DNA of 64,000 nucleotides from Acanthopleuribacter pedis (GCF_017377855.1 NZ_JAFREP010000035.1:39437-103436); one strand, 5' to 3'; numbered from the stretch's first letter, positions 45,293 through 54,701 are shown. Numbers and translations are program-made. The notes: generated by a model from the letters alone, not told the origin.

Positions 45293-45835
45293 TTATTGCC
45301 ATAAGGCGAGGCAGCCGACCGCGATCAGGGTGCCGGCCAGTGCGCCGATAACCACATCGGATGGGTAGTGCAGGCCGAGGATGACGCGGGAAATGGCGAC
45401 CATCATGGTAAAGGGAATGAGAATCCAGGCCAGGACCGGAATGGCGGCGACCATCACGATGGTGAACGAAACCGCGTGGAGCGTGTGCCCGCTGGGAAAA
45501 GAGAAGGCGTCGAGTGCGGGGGTCCAGTCGGAAACTTCGTCGAGCGAGGCGTAGGGACGAGGACGGGAAGTGGAGCTTTTGACAAATTTGTAGAAGAAGT
45601 GGCCGACCACCCCGACCGCCAACATTTGTAGCGAGGTCGTGCCGCCGATTTTGCCGAAGAGCAGGGGCAGTGCCAGCATCCAGGCGTACCAGAAGATGCC
45701 GTTGCCGAGCCGACTCACGGTCGAAAACACCTTGCGGACCGGTACGTATTGACCGGCGCGGTTGATTTTAAGACACCAGGGGCCCTCGATTTGGTCCATG
45801 CGCAACAAGGTGAGTTTGAGCCTTGAGTCCAACAT
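45293..45835 (-). CDS. PAP2-family membrane phosphatase
   Basis: A 180-residue membrane protein with the three PAP2 signature motifs: KSSTSRPRP, FPSGHTLHAV and SRVILGLHYPSD. It has about five membrane helices. It would dephosphorylate a lipid phosphate such as phosphatidic acid or an undecaprenyl-type diphosphate on the outer face of the inner membrane. The start at ATG 45835 follows AAGGAG with good spacing. The frame is open to 45871, but those codons carry the SD itself. The gene starts 68 bases before the stop of the glycosyltransferase gene upstream, so the two are tightly coupled. A role in glycolipid synthesis is inferred from that neighbour. Confidence 0.9.
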   Translation of the reverse strand: MLDSRLKLTLLRMDQIEGPWCLKINRAGQYVPVRKVFSTVSRLGNGIFWYAWMLALPLLFGKIGGTTSLQMLAVGVVGHFFYKFVKSSTSRPRPYASLDEVSDWTPALDAFSFPSGHTLHAVSFTIVMVAAIPVLAWILIPFTMMVAISRVILGLHYPSDVVIGALAGTLIAVGCLALWQ

Positions 45836-47015
45836 GGGAAACTCCTTCTTTTCCTTTTCCCAGGAGCGCATCCTCTAAATCGTCGATGGTACGGGACCAT
45901 CCACACGTTTGCGCCAAGGGAAGAACCGCTTGCTTGAATCGCTCGATGGTTTCGGGAAGCCTCGCCAACGATTCTACACGTTTTTCGAAGCTCACGTCTT
46001 CATTAAACGGCACCAAAGCCGCCGTCTCGTCGTCCTGAAGGTACTGGGCCGCCGCGGCGTAATTAAAGGCGACAATCGCCAAACCACTTGACATAGCCTC
46101 AAGTACCACGTTACCAAAGGTTTCGGTAACACTGGGAAACAAGAACACATCAGCCGATGCATAGTGGGCTGCCAGCGCTTCGCCTTTTTGCATGCCCGCA
46201 AATATGACGTGGGGGTAGTCCTTTTGCAGTTGCAAGCGGGCGGGGCCGTCGCCGACCGCGATAAATTTGGCACGCGGTTGCACGGCGCGAAACCGTTCAA
46301 AGGCCGAGATCGCCAATGCTACATTTTTTTCCGGTGCGATGCGGCCGACATAAATCACGGCTATGTCTTTTTCTTCCAGGCCCCAGGCGCGGCGGAGTTC
46401 TGGATCGCGGCGCTTGTGGTTAAACAGCTTGGTGTCGATGCCGCGGCCGACAACCTTAATATCGCGGTAACCCCGTTCGGTCAGCAGTTGTTTCATTTCA
46501 CGGGTGGGGACCAGGGTGAGTTCGGTGCTGTTGTGGAAACCGCGCAGGTGGCGTTCCACCAAATGGCTGATCGCGCTCAGGCGGTAGTATTTGGAGTAGG
46601 CGTCGAAGTTGGTGTGAAATTCGGTGACGCAGCGGATCTTCAACGCTTTTGCGGCCTGAATCGCGGCCCAGCCCAAGGGACCCTCGGTAACGACCTGCAC
46701 CACATCGGGGCGCTCTTCGCGCCAATATTTCTTCAGGGTTCGCACCATCGGCAGGCCGAACCGCAGTTCCCGGTAAAAAGGGATCTTCAAACCTGGCAGG
46801 GCGACGACCTTGAGCAATTCGTGGTGCATGACACCGGGCTCTTCTTTTTGGCGAGGGCGGAACAACTGAATGCGGGTCTCGCGCTCAAGCAAGGCCTTGA
46901 CCATTTTACCGATGGTTTTGGAAACACCGTTAATTTCCGGGGGGAAGGTTTCGGTGACCACGGCGACGTTGTAGCGTCCTTTGCCGGTTTGTGGGGTTTG
47001 CGTGGCGTGTTTCAA
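45768..47015 (-). CDS. Family 4 glycosyltransferase (GT-B fold)
   Basis: A 415-residue cytoplasmic or membrane-associated enzyme. The N-terminal acceptor domain has VVTETFPPEINGVSKTI, the typical glycine/serine loop of this group, and TEFHTNFDAYSKYY. The C-terminal nucleotide-sugar domain has VGRIAPEKNV, VGDGPAR and the E-x7-E motif in SVTETFGNVVLEAMSSG. It resembles the MgtA/SQD2-like enzymes that add mannose or sulfoquinovose to diacylglycerol, so a glycolipid product is likely. The sugar cannot be named. The start is TTG 47015 after GAGGG. The PAP2 gene overlaps its 3' end by 68 bases; a phosphatase that makes diacylglycerol would supply the acceptor (inference). Confidence 0.9.
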   Translation of the reverse strand: MKHATQTPQTGKGRYNVAVVTETFPPEINGVSKTIGKMVKALLERETRIQLFRPRQKEEPGVMHHELLKVVALPGLKIPFYRELRFGLPMVRTLKKYWREERPDVVQVVTEGPLGWAAIQAAKALKIRCVTEFHTNFDAYSKYYRLSAISHLVERHLRGFHNSTELTLVPTREMKQLLTERGYRDIKVVGRGIDTKLFNHKRRDPELRRAWGLEEKDIAVIYVGRIAPEKNVALAISAFERFRAVQPRAKFIAVGDGPARLQLQKDYPHVIFAGMQKGEALAAHYASADVFLFPSVTETFGNVVLEAMSSGLAIVAFNYAAAAQYLQDDETAALVPFNEDVSFEKRVESLARLPETIERFKQAVLPLAQTCGWSRTIDDLEDALLGKGKEGVSHVGLKAQTHLVAHGPNRGPLVS

Positions 47016-47299
47016 AGCGTATCCCTCTTGCCAAACTGCGTCGCATGTCCTTAGAGCGCATGCCTTTGTAAACTTCTCGCTAGTCTAGGCAAGGGGTGTT
47101 GGGCCGGCGTGAAGACCCATCGAGGCTTTGGTGAGTGGCGTGTCAGATGTGCGCGAAGCGGGTGTAAATCTTTTGTGAGGTGGTTCGCTCGCCGGGTTGA
47201 TTACCCAGATAAACGGAGGCGTGGGTTGCGTGGTTTTTTGAGGTACGCTCAGAAAAAAGATGAGCCTGAAATCTTGACGGGCGATTTTGTTGCGCTAAG

Positions 47300-47923
47300 A
47301 TGAAACGCGAATACCAAGTGAAAGAACCTGATATGAACCACACCACCCGTCCTCGCCCCGGCGATTCGGGTCCGGTGACGTTATGGTTGCAGCGTTGGTA
47401 CCACGGTGATCGCGAGGCGTTCGACCGGTTGGTGGCCCTCCTTTACACGCCGCTCAAGCAGCGCGCCCGCCGCTACCTAACGCCCGAGGCCACGTTTTCC
47501 GCCACCGCACTAATTAATGAATGGTACCTCCGCGTCGCCGGCTCGACCGCGCCGACCCTTAATAATCGCGACCACTTCCTCGCGGTGGCGGCGCTTAACC
47601 TGCGTCGTCTGGCCGGACACCTCCGGCGCCGCGCCCGCGGCCACGCCCGCCGCCGTGCCGATCAAAGCGTGCCCACCTTTGCCGCGTCATCCCCCGTGCG
47701 GCCAACCCGTCGGCGTGCCTTGGATCAGGCCTTGCAACGCTTGGCGCAACGTGACCCACGCTGCGCGCGGGTTTTTGTCATGCGCCACTTGTTTGGGTTG
47801 ACCCAAGCCGAGGTGGTTCGCCAAACCGGCCTTTCGCCCGCAACCATTAAACGCGAGCTGGCTTTTGCCCGCGCGTGGTTGGCCGCCCAGGTGGGCGTCT
47901 CCCACGGGGGGCCGCGTGTTTGA
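47300..47923 (+). CDS. ECF-family RNA polymerase sigma factor
   Basis: A 207-residue sigma factor with region 2 (about 25-95: WYHGDREAFDRLVALLY, TALINEWYLRVAG, DHFLAVAALNLRRL) and region 4 (about 140-200: FVMRHLFGLTQAEVVRQTG, SPATIKRELAFARAWL). The linker is Arg-rich. It belongs to the group found next to Ser/Thr kinases in Acidobacteria, Planctomycetes and relatives. No anti-sigma gene is present, and the coupled kinase gene (8-base overlap) is the likely regulator. ATG 47300 and ATG 47333 are both possible starts; neither has a strong SD. The target genes are not known. Confidence 0.88.
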   Translation: MKREYQVKEPDMNHTTRPRPGDSGPVTLWLQRWYHGDREAFDRLVALLYTPLKQRARRYLTPEATFSATALINEWYLRVAGSTAPTLNNRDHFLAVAALNLRRLAGHLRRRARGHARRRADQSVPTFAASSPVRPTRRRALDQALQRLAQRDPRCARVFVMRHLFGLTQAEVVRQTGLSPATIKRELAFARAWLAAQVGVSHGGPRV

Positions 47924-50378
47924 GCCGGGAGGGACGGCGCACACGCCCGACTGGGCCGCGCTCAAGGCCTTGTTTCACCAGGGTTGCCGCGGCGGAGAGA
48001 AGGCGCGGCGGCAGATTCTTGGCTTGTGCGCACCCAAAACCGCCGCCTTGCTGCGGGAGATGTGGCGGGAGGCTGAAGCCGACAGCGCCCTTGCCCCCGC
48101 CGAGGAAGCGGACACCGCGCCCCCATTGCCGCCCGCGATGCGCGAGCGTTATGAAATCATCGAACCCCTTGGGCGCGGCGGGATGGGCCGGGTATTTTTG
48201 GCTTGGCAGCACCGGCCGATTCGCCGCAAGGTCGCCCTTAAATTCCTTTCGCCCCATCTCTCCACCTCACGCGAACTGAAGCGCTTCCAAGCCGAGGCAA
48301 ATACCACCGCCACCCTCAATCATGCCGCCGTGGTGAAGGTTTACGACGCGGTTTTTTCCGAAACAAGCCAACCCTGTTTGGTGATGGAGTATGTGGTCGG
48401 CCGGCCTTTGAACGTCTATCTCGAGGAGGTGGCTCCCTCGCGTGACGCCCGTCTGGCCCTGTGCCGCGATGTCGCTCGCGGTTTGGCCTACGCACACCGG
48501 CGCGGGGTGATTCATCGCGACATCAAACCGGCCAACCTGGTCGTTTGCTTGGAAGATCAACAGCCTCAAATTAAAATCATTGACTTCGGCATTGCCGCGC
48601 TGAAAACGGGTTTGAGTGACGGACCTTCAGCGCGAGACGTCGCCGGCACGGGCGCAACCCGTTATTGCGGCACACCGGGTTACATGAGCCCGGAGCAGAT
48701 GCGCGGCGAACCCATGGACGGCCGCGGCGACGTGTTTAGTTTGGGGTTGGTGTTGCTCGATGCATTGCAGGGTCGCGAGGCCCGTTTGACGCGCTTGCGT
48801 GAGGTTGCCGAACACATCCCCCGCGACCGCCGTGTCCCCTTGCCGGAACCCCTGGGCAAACGCGGGTGGCGTGCCGGCTTGTCGCCCGCCGAGGCGGCCG
48901 TGATCGAAAAAGCCACCGCCGTGGATCCCGCCGCCCGTTATGCCGACGCCGACGACCTCGCCGCGGATCTTCAAGCCTTGCGTGAACAACGCGTGGTTTC
49001 GCCCCATGCGCACAGCCCCCGCCGCGTCTTGGCCGCCTGGCTGCGGCGTCGGCCCTTGCGGGCGGCCTTGGGGGCTGCCTTGCTGCTGCTCCTCGTCGTC
49101 ACGGCCGGCCGATTTCATCAGGTGCGTCTGCGCCTCGACCAAATGCAGGCCGAGTCCGTGGTCAAGGAGATGGGTTTACACCAACTCAGCAGCCAATCCC
49201 AGTTGCTGTTGGCCATGATTAACCCCTCGATCATGCCTGCCACCCCCGAGATGCTCGCCAATCTGAAACGCATCAGTCGGAATTTGGACGAAAGTCGGCT
49301 CGTGGCCGAGGTTCAGGTGCTTTTGCGTCTTGAGCTCGGCAGCGCTTTTGCCTATTACAGCGATGTCGATGCCGCCATGGGCGAATTCGAGGCCGCTCGG
49401 CGTTTGTTGGAGCCTTTGCCCGCGCGGTTCGACCAGGAGCGGATTTTCGTGAACGGTGCGGCGGCGTTTTTGTTAACGCGTCGGCAACAATATGCCGACG
49501 CCGAGGTTCGGTACCAACATGCCTTACAGGAGGCACGGGGAAAACTCGGGGTTACCCATGAACTGTCGCTGGCGCTTGCCGGTGGGGCCGCTTTGCTCCA
49601 GGCCGAAACCGGGCGAACCCACCGCGCGCTGACCCAATTTCGCGAGGTGCTGGCTTTGCAGGAACGGCACCTGCCCTTTGACAACGGTTTGCTGACCGCC
49701 ACCCGTTCCAATTTCGCAACCCTGTTGACCCGCACCGGTGATCTCGCCGGTGCCGAGTCGCTGCTGACCGCCAATTTAGTGGTGCTCCGCGCGCGCCACG
49801 GTCCGCGTCATCCGCTCACCTTGCGCGGTGAGCACAACTATTTATTCTTGCTCTATAGCCAGGGTCGTGTCGATGACGCGCTTGCCGGTTTGAAATACCT
49901 GCTGGCCGTGCGACGCGATGTCTTGGGTGATCGTCATCCCGACGTCGTCTTAACCGCGGCCAATGTGGTTGGCTTGCTGACCGCGACGCGGCGTCACCGT
50001 GAGGCGGTCGAATTGGGGGAAGCCATGGTCCTTGCCCTGGACGATCCCACCCCGAGCCGGCCAATGCGGATCAACCTACAGCAAAACACCGCCCACGCCT
50101 GGCTGGAGTTGGGCGAACCGGCGCGCGCCGAGCGCCTGTTGGCCGGATTGCCCGACGATCCGACCGGGGGACCGCTCGCCGCCGTGGTTGCCTTCACGCG
50201 TTACGAGGCCCAATTTGCGCAAGGCTGTCGGCGCGAGGCTTTGTTGGGCATGCGAACCTTGTTGCGGGATTTCGAGCAGGCGCATCCCGCCCATCGCGCC
50301 GATGCGACCCGCATGCGCCGCGCTTTTGAAGTGTTGGTCCAAGAAGCCGCCGGCTCTGGGGACCGCCTGCCGGATTAG
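47916..50378 (+). CDS. Membrane Ser/Thr protein kinase with TPR domain
   Basis: An 820-residue receptor-like kinase. GTG 47916 after GGGGG overlaps the sigma gene by eight bases. The kinase domain covers about 75-350 with LGRGGMGRVFLA, VALKFL, HRDIKPANL (catalytic Asp202), IDFGIA and GTPGYMSPEQ. One hydrophobic helix at about 381-402 is followed by some 400 residues of TPR-type repeats (ALQEARGKLGVTHELSLALA, ANLVVLRARHGPRHPLTLRG, LLAVRRDVLGDRHPDVV). The TPR part would face the periplasm and sense a partner, while the kinase acts in the cytoplasm, probably on the coupled sigma factor. That wiring is inferred from gene order. Confidence 0.92.
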   Translation: MFEPGGTAHTPDWAALKALFHQGCRGGEKARRQILGLCAPKTAALLREMWREAEADSALAPAEEADTAPPLPPAMRERYEIIEPLGRGGMGRVFLAWQHRPIRRKVALKFLSPHLSTSRELKRFQAEANTTATLNHAAVVKVYDAVFSETSQPCLVMEYVVGRPLNVYLEEVAPSRDARLALCRDVARGLAYAHRRGVIHRDIKPANLVVCLEDQQPQIKIIDFGIAALKTGLSDGPSARDVAGTGATRYCGTPGYMSPEQMRGEPMDGRGDVFSLGLVLLDALQGREARLTRLREVAEHIPRDRRVPLPEPLGKRGWRAGLSPAEAAVIEKATAVDPAARYADADDLAADLQALREQRVVSPHAHSPRRVLAAWLRRRPLRAALGAALLLLLVVTAGRFHQVRLRLDQMQAESVVKEMGLHQLSSQSQLLLAMINPSIMPATPEMLANLKRISRNLDESRLVAEVQVLLRLELGSAFAYYSDVDAAMGEFEAARRLLEPLPARFDQERIFVNGAAAFLLTRRQQYADAEVRYQHALQEARGKLGVTHELSLALAGGAALLQAETGRTHRALTQFREVLALQERHLPFDNGLLTATRSNFATLLTRTGDLAGAESLLTANLVVLRARHGPRHPLTLRGEHNYLFLLYSQGRVDDALAGLKYLLAVRRDVLGDRHPDVVLTAANVVGLLTATRRHREAVELGEAMVLALDDPTPSRPMRINLQQNTAHAWLELGEPARAERLLAGLPDDPTGGPLAAVVAFTRYEAQFAQGCRREALLGMRTLLRDFEQAHPAHRADATRMRRAFEVLVQEAAGSGDRLPD

Positions 50379-50466
50379 CCCCAAGGATGATGCTTCTTAC
50401 GTAAAACCCTCCGACGTACCGCCTTCTCGGAATTGAAGCTACAATAGGCGGGGTAGGGGCGTACTT

Positions 50467-52056
50467 TTGGAACAGCAACCACCTTGGCATTTGTTGCCGG
50501 CCGATCCTCGGGGTTTTTTTGGTCTCACCCGCGATATGACGCGGCGCGATCTCAAGCGTCGTTATGTCGCCTTGCTGAAACGCTTTAAGCCTGAACACCA
50601 TCCCCATGAGTTCATGACCTTGCGTGCCGCATATGAGAAGCTCTGCGCCGAACTCGATCAAATCGCCGCCGAGGCCTCGCTCGTCGAACAGGTGCTTCCC
50701 CCCGAACCCAAGCCGGCGCCCATGCCCCGGGGAACCCCGCTGCAAAGCATGCACAACGTCGAACCCGAAATGTGTTACCGGCACCTTACCGACCAACGCA
50801 AGAAGGAACCCGAGCATTATGTGCTGTTGGCGTTTCTTTCCGACGTGATCGATCACGGTGAACCCCACGCTTTTTTGCGCTGGGTTCTGTTCGGCCTCAA
50901 TCAATTTCCCGACGACCCCGCGCTTAACCGCCTTTTCGATGAGGTTTTGCTGGGGGTAGAGCCCCACGGCTACGACACCGTGCTGCGCATCTTGGCCGAC
51001 ACCTGCGAACCGCGGCTTTTCTACCAATTGGCCTTGGCGCCTTTTGCCACCTTGCTCACCGTGTTGCCCTTTGCCCAATGGAAAACCTTGTTGTTTGATT
51101 GTGAATCGCGGTTGCGCGCCGAACGTCTGCCGTTCCGGCTTCCGTTTATGGTGGAGCTGGCCAGGCGCGGGTTTTGGCGTGCTGATGCGTCTTGGTTGCA
51201 CCAGTTTTTCGAATACTTCGACCACCAGCTCGACGCCGTGGACGACGAGTTGGAAATGGACCTGGATTTATTGGAGATTGCCTGGGCCTACCGTTTGGAA
51301 TGGTCGGAAAAAACCGAAACCACCCCGCTCGCTTTGCTGCTGCACCAACAGATGCAGGCTTGTTTCGCCGCCGATACCCCCGCCGTGCAATCGGCGCTGG
51401 AGCGCCTGTGCTTAACCCTGAAGGAACACGCCCTGCTGTTGACCGAGGAGCCGGACGACGGCGGTTGGGTTAACTTCGAACATCTGCTCAACCGGCTTTT
51501 GGAACGTTACGCGCCTTATTACCGCGAGGAAGACGGCGTGCCGGCGAGGGTGGCCGACTACCTCGTGCGCCATTTCTTGGTGGAACTGGAGGTGTCGGGC
51601 GAGAAACAGTTCATTATTTGGTTGTGGCGTTATGCCGTTTTGGCGACCTGGGGTGGTTTGTTGTTCCTCGCCATCGCCTTGCCGCTGTGGTTTTCGTTTT
51701 ATGTGCTGGCGGCCTTGCCGTCCGCGGCCAAGGGGTTGTTGTTTTTCGTTGGGCTTTACGCGTCGCGGTTTTTGTTCGAATGGTTGCCCATCAGCGATTA
51801 CTACCGCCGTTTCCAGATTTGGTTTGGTGAGCGGATGTACCGGACCCACTGGCGCATCGAGACCTTGCAATTTTTGAGTCGCAGCGGTTTGAGTTTCGAT
51901 CACTTCGTTGCCTTGTTAAAGGAGATGCCGAAGGAGCAGAACGTGCCGCGCTGGTACCTTACCTTGTTGGAGGAGGACCGGGTCTTGGCGTTGTTCGCGA
52001 GGGCCCAGTGTTTGACCGGCGATTGGTGGCGCTGGCGCAGCGGTTATTTGAGTTAA
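50467..52056 (+). CDS. Membrane protein with degenerate DjlC-like J-domain
   Basis: A 529-residue protein. Residues about 15-60 look like the N-terminal J-like domain of DjlC/DjlB-type proteins (GLTRDMTRRDLKRRYVALL, then FKPEHHPHEFMTLRAAYEKL). The HPD tripeptide that activates Hsp70 is not present; KPEHHP is in its place. A long helical region follows. Two membrane helices lie close together at about 390-435 (YAVLATWGGLLFLAIALPL; FYVLAALPSAAKGLLFFVGL), with a soluble tail after them. The likely Hsp70 partner in the window is HscC at 30603-32378 (inference; HscC-DjlC pairing is known from E. coli). The start is TTG near 50467 after TAGGGG. It may be the third gene of the sigma-kinase operon, since only 88 bases separate them. 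Confidence 0.75.
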   Translation: MEQQPPWHLLPADPRGFFGLTRDMTRRDLKRRYVALLKRFKPEHHPHEFMTLRAAYEKLCAELDQIAAEASLVEQVLPPEPKPAPMPRGTPLQSMHNVEPEMCYRHLTDQRKKEPEHYVLLAFLSDVIDHGEPHAFLRWVLFGLNQFPDDPALNRLFDEVLLGVEPHGYDTVLRILADTCEPRLFYQLALAPFATLLTVLPFAQWKTLLFDCESRLRAERLPFRLPFMVELARRGFWRADASWLHQFFEYFDHQLDAVDDELEMDLDLLEIAWAYRLEWSEKTETTPLALLLHQQMQACFAADTPAVQSALERLCLTLKEHALLLTEEPDDGGWVNFEHLLNRLLERYAPYYREEDGVPARVADYLVRHFLVELEVSGEKQFIIWLWRYAVLATWGGLLFLAIALPLWFSFYVLAALPSAAKGLLFFVGLYASRFLFEWLPISDYYRRFQIWFGERMYRTHWRIETLQFLSRSGLSFDHFVALLKEMPKEQNVPRWYLTLLEEDRVLALFARAQCLTGDWWRWRSGYLS

Positions 52057-52282
52057 CCGCACAAAACCAAGGCTTGGTCGCACCCGATAAAGAACAAAAT
52101 AAACGGTTGTTCGGGCACGGCGGAGAACGAACCAAACGCATACAAAACCGGATGCTGAAATGAGGGTGATCCGGCGCGCCCTAACAGGGCGCGCACACCG
52201 CCGTATGTGGACCACAAATGATTTAAAACGTGAGGCGAAGCCGAACAGCATCTGGTTACACCGAAGGTGTTACGGATTTCAG

Positions 52283-52321
52283 CCTAGGGTAAGCGGTTAT
52301 GGAATAACCGCTTACCCTAGG
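52283..52321. repeat. Perfect 18-bp inverted repeat with 3-base loop
   Basis: CCTAGGGTAAGCGGTTAT, GGA, then its exact complement. It has no T-run on either side, so it is not a classic terminator. It could form a cruciform or a very stable RNA hairpin about 230 bases after the J-like gene. Confidence 0.85.
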
Positions 52322-52373
52322 ACCCCGGGGGTTCCCGAAACGCAAACCCCACGGGGGTTGGCATTTGAGAGAT

Positions 52374-52553
52374 GAACAAACAACGAATGATGGGGTGGGC
52401 CACGGTGGTTGAAACCCGAAAACCCAACGAACCGAACAAACAACGAATGATGCGGCGTGCCACGGGGCTTGGCACCCAAAAACCCAACGAACCGAACAAA
52501 CAACAAATGATCCGGCGCACCGCAACGGGGTAGGCACCCCGATCAAACCCCGT
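52374..52553. repeat. 60-bp tandem repeat, three copies
   Basis: Units begin GAACAAACAACGAATGATG at 52374 and 52434, with a diverged one at 52494. A partial unit precedes them. The middle unit contains GTGCCA...TGGCAC. Period 60 keeps a minus-strand frame open through all copies (20-residue repeat SFVVCSVRWVFG...), but that frame has no plausible start or composition, so I do not call a gene. Confidence 0.85.
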
Positions 52554-52733
52554 TTCATCAACAGATAACCTTGTGATGGTTCTGCGATTTGGCAAAAACT
52601 CACCATTACTTGATGTTCCATTCATGGAAAACCCGCACAGGGTGGGTATTCTCCGGGCGGTTTGAAGGAATGAACGATTGAGAGATTTTGTAGTTCGTTG
52701 AAAAAATAGAAAGAAGAGATTTTTTGTGAGCAG

Positions 52734-52791
52734 CCCGCAATTCCCGCGAGGGGTTCGGCCCAGAAGCAGAACCCCTCGCGAGAATTGCGGG
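52734..52791. repeat. 23-bp inverted repeat with 12-base loop
   Basis: CCCGCAATTCCCGCGAGGGG and three more bases pair with GAACCCCTCGCGAGAATTGCGGG's complement with one mismatch. A run of T lies upstream on the plus strand (52720-52725). It may be a terminator for an unseen transcript or a palindromic element. Confidence 0.8.
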
Positions 52792-53541
52792 GAAGGCTCG
52801 TGCAGGACGGCGCCTTTTTTCCGCTTAACAGCCTCGTAGGTATAAGGCTTAATCCTCAATCAGCGCCGCCCGCTCCGTCATCATGACCCAGCTCACGAAA
52901 GTTTGCGCCCGGCGAGAAAAGTCTGTGAGCCGCTTTGTTCTTCAGGTAGACTTCCTCTCGTCTAAGGCGTAAGCGTGGTGAATGACCACCCAACGCATGA
53001 TCTTCCTTCTTCTTTATGATGACGAGACGATGTTCCGGTGTTGCGGCCGGAAGCGTCAACATGGATTTCGGCACGGGGCCGCGTTCAGGACAGGCGAACC
53101 CCCACCGCCACGAAATATGCCCTGTACGGCACCCATGATTGTCCTTTATCGCCCTACGTCCCACGAGCTGCTTCCCCCATAAAGTGCGTGCTCGTCGGGC
53201 CGCGGGCGCGAATCCCGGCGCTGAGCCCGGGTCGAACAGGTTCTTGGTATGGAATCAATGGATTGTGTGATTGTGAGAGAGGTAGCAAGACGTCAAAATG
53301 ACGGAAATATCACAAACTTCTCAGTTGTAAGGCGCGTAAGCTTGGTGGATGTCGGGCGAGGGTTTTGGGTTTCTCCCGCTGCGGCACAACCGATCCCTTA
53401 CACATGAAGCAATCAATCTTGGTGAGAAACACGTGGTTTTGCGAGCCCTTCCCAGCATGTCCAGGGTGACCTGCTTTTCGCAAGATCGAGGTAAACAGCC
53501 CCGCGGTTACGTCATAACTGTGTGGACTATCGAGGAAAACT
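52792..53541. other. Intergenic region before the PP2C-like phosphatase
   Basis: About 750 bases. Several 60-100-codon frames exist on both strands, but none has a credible start, SD or recognisable protein. No repeat or RNA gene was recognised. It should contain the promoter of the phosphatase gene. Confidence 0.4.
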
Positions 53542-54657
53542 ATGGCAACGTTAGCTAGTTTATTAGAGCTTGGTAAGCAAATGGAATCACAATTGAAACC
53601 CATGGAAACGGTCATTCTTACGCAATTTTTGCGCGACTACCTTAACCGCTTCAACGCCTACAAAATGAATTTTGGATTTCGTAAAGGCGCATTTGAATTT
53701 GCGGGCCAAGCGCGCAACACCAACACCGCCAAGCTGGACGGTGTTGAGTACGACCTGGAACCCATGCTCCAAGCCTGTGAAGCCCCCGGCCACGTCAGCA
53801 TCGGCGGTGACTTCGTTGTGGGTTTCGACTACGAACCCCTGACCGAAACCGGGGCCATTACCCAGGAAGTCGGTCTGTCGATTTTTGATACCGCCAACCA
53901 CGGTTACGACGCCTTCTTTTTGTCCGGTCATATCCGCGGCTTGCTGCTCAATATTCTGGATGCGCACATTCGCGACCGACGTCGGATTGAGAACCATATC
54001 TTTACGGAACTCAACAACTTACTCAAGGGCCCCTTGACCCAAGCGCTGGTCAAAAGTACCAACCCCAGCCGCGCCACCCGCACCCGCGGCGCCGTGGGTC
54101 TGCATGGGCAGTTCCACGTCGACACCGGCGATTTTAACTTCGTCTGTACCGGCTTACCGGTGTTCTATTACAGTTCTGTTCAGAACCGCTTCATTTACTT
54201 GGAACCCAACAGTGGCCCGCCCCTGGGTTACTTCTCCGAGAATGACGCCTTCTACAAACCCTACGTGCCGCACAACGTCAAGCTTCACCCCGGCGATTAC
54301 TTGATTCTGGCTACCGACGGCTGCTTCGAGTCCGAGTGTTACGAAGATTTGTGCCCTGCCTTGGGTGCGCCCCCTGAACCGATCGGCTTCTTCCGTTACC
54401 CGGAAAACTTCAACATGGAAAACACCTCCGCTTTTAGCCTCTACGACATGGCGCCGGATGAGATTGGGGTGCAAAACGATCCCGACATCCAATCGTTCTG
54501 TCACTTCTTGCAGCCCTATGTGGCCTCCGGTGTCGGTGCTTCCTTGATCGTGCAAAATGCGCTCGAGGCCATCAAAGAAACCCCCTACTTCAACTTCGAC
54601 GACAAGTCGCTGATTGTGGTCAAGGCATTGGGTGAGGAAGAAATGATCGCCATTTAA
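53542..54657 (+). CDS. PP2C/SpoIIE-family Ser/Thr protein phosphatase
   Basis: A 371-residue protein whose body fits the SpoIIE/RsbU phosphatase fold: GDFVVGFDY (first metal-site Asp), DAFFLSGHIRGLLLNILDAH, FNFVCTGLPVFYY, LHPGDYLILATDGCFE (metal-binding Asp) and FDDKSLIVVKAL (final Asp pair). The first 45 residues are a helical N-terminal segment (LLELGKQMESQLKPMETVIL). There is no sensor domain, signal peptide or membrane helix, so it is a cytoplasmic phosphatase that probably acts on a phosphorylated anti-sigma antagonist or a kinase substrate. The kinases on both sides of it are possible counterparts (inference). The start is ATG 53542 after GAGGAAA. Confidence 0.82.
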   Translation: MATLASLLELGKQMESQLKPMETVILTQFLRDYLNRFNAYKMNFGFRKGAFEFAGQARNTNTAKLDGVEYDLEPMLQACEAPGHVSIGGDFVVGFDYEPLTETGAITQEVGLSIFDTANHGYDAFFLSGHIRGLLLNILDAHIRDRRRIENHIFTELNNLLKGPLTQALVKSTNPSRATRTRGAVGLHGQFHVDTGDFNFVCTGLPVFYYSSVQNRFIYLEPNSGPPLGYFSENDAFYKPYVPHNVKLHPGDYLILATDGCFESECYEDLCPALGAPPEPIGFFRYPENFNMENTSAFSLYDMAPDEIGVQNDPDIQSFCHFLQPYVASGVGASLIVQNALEAIKETPYFNFDDKSLIVVKALGEEEMIAI

Positions 54658-54701
54658 CCCCTGAGGCGCGGCCTTTAGCTGCACTTTATTTGGATCTGGA
54701 C

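Noticed and set aside
52374..52553. CRISPR array
   Set aside because: The repeats are contiguous at 60 bp with no unique spacers and no cas gene nearby. The 47-bp repeat at 13538 fails for the same reason.
52256..52859. Minus-strand frames with 20-residue repeats (SFVVCSVRWVFG)
   Set aside because: Openness is a by-product of the 60-bp tandem repeat. No credible start, and a Cys/Trp-rich composition unlike any protein I know.
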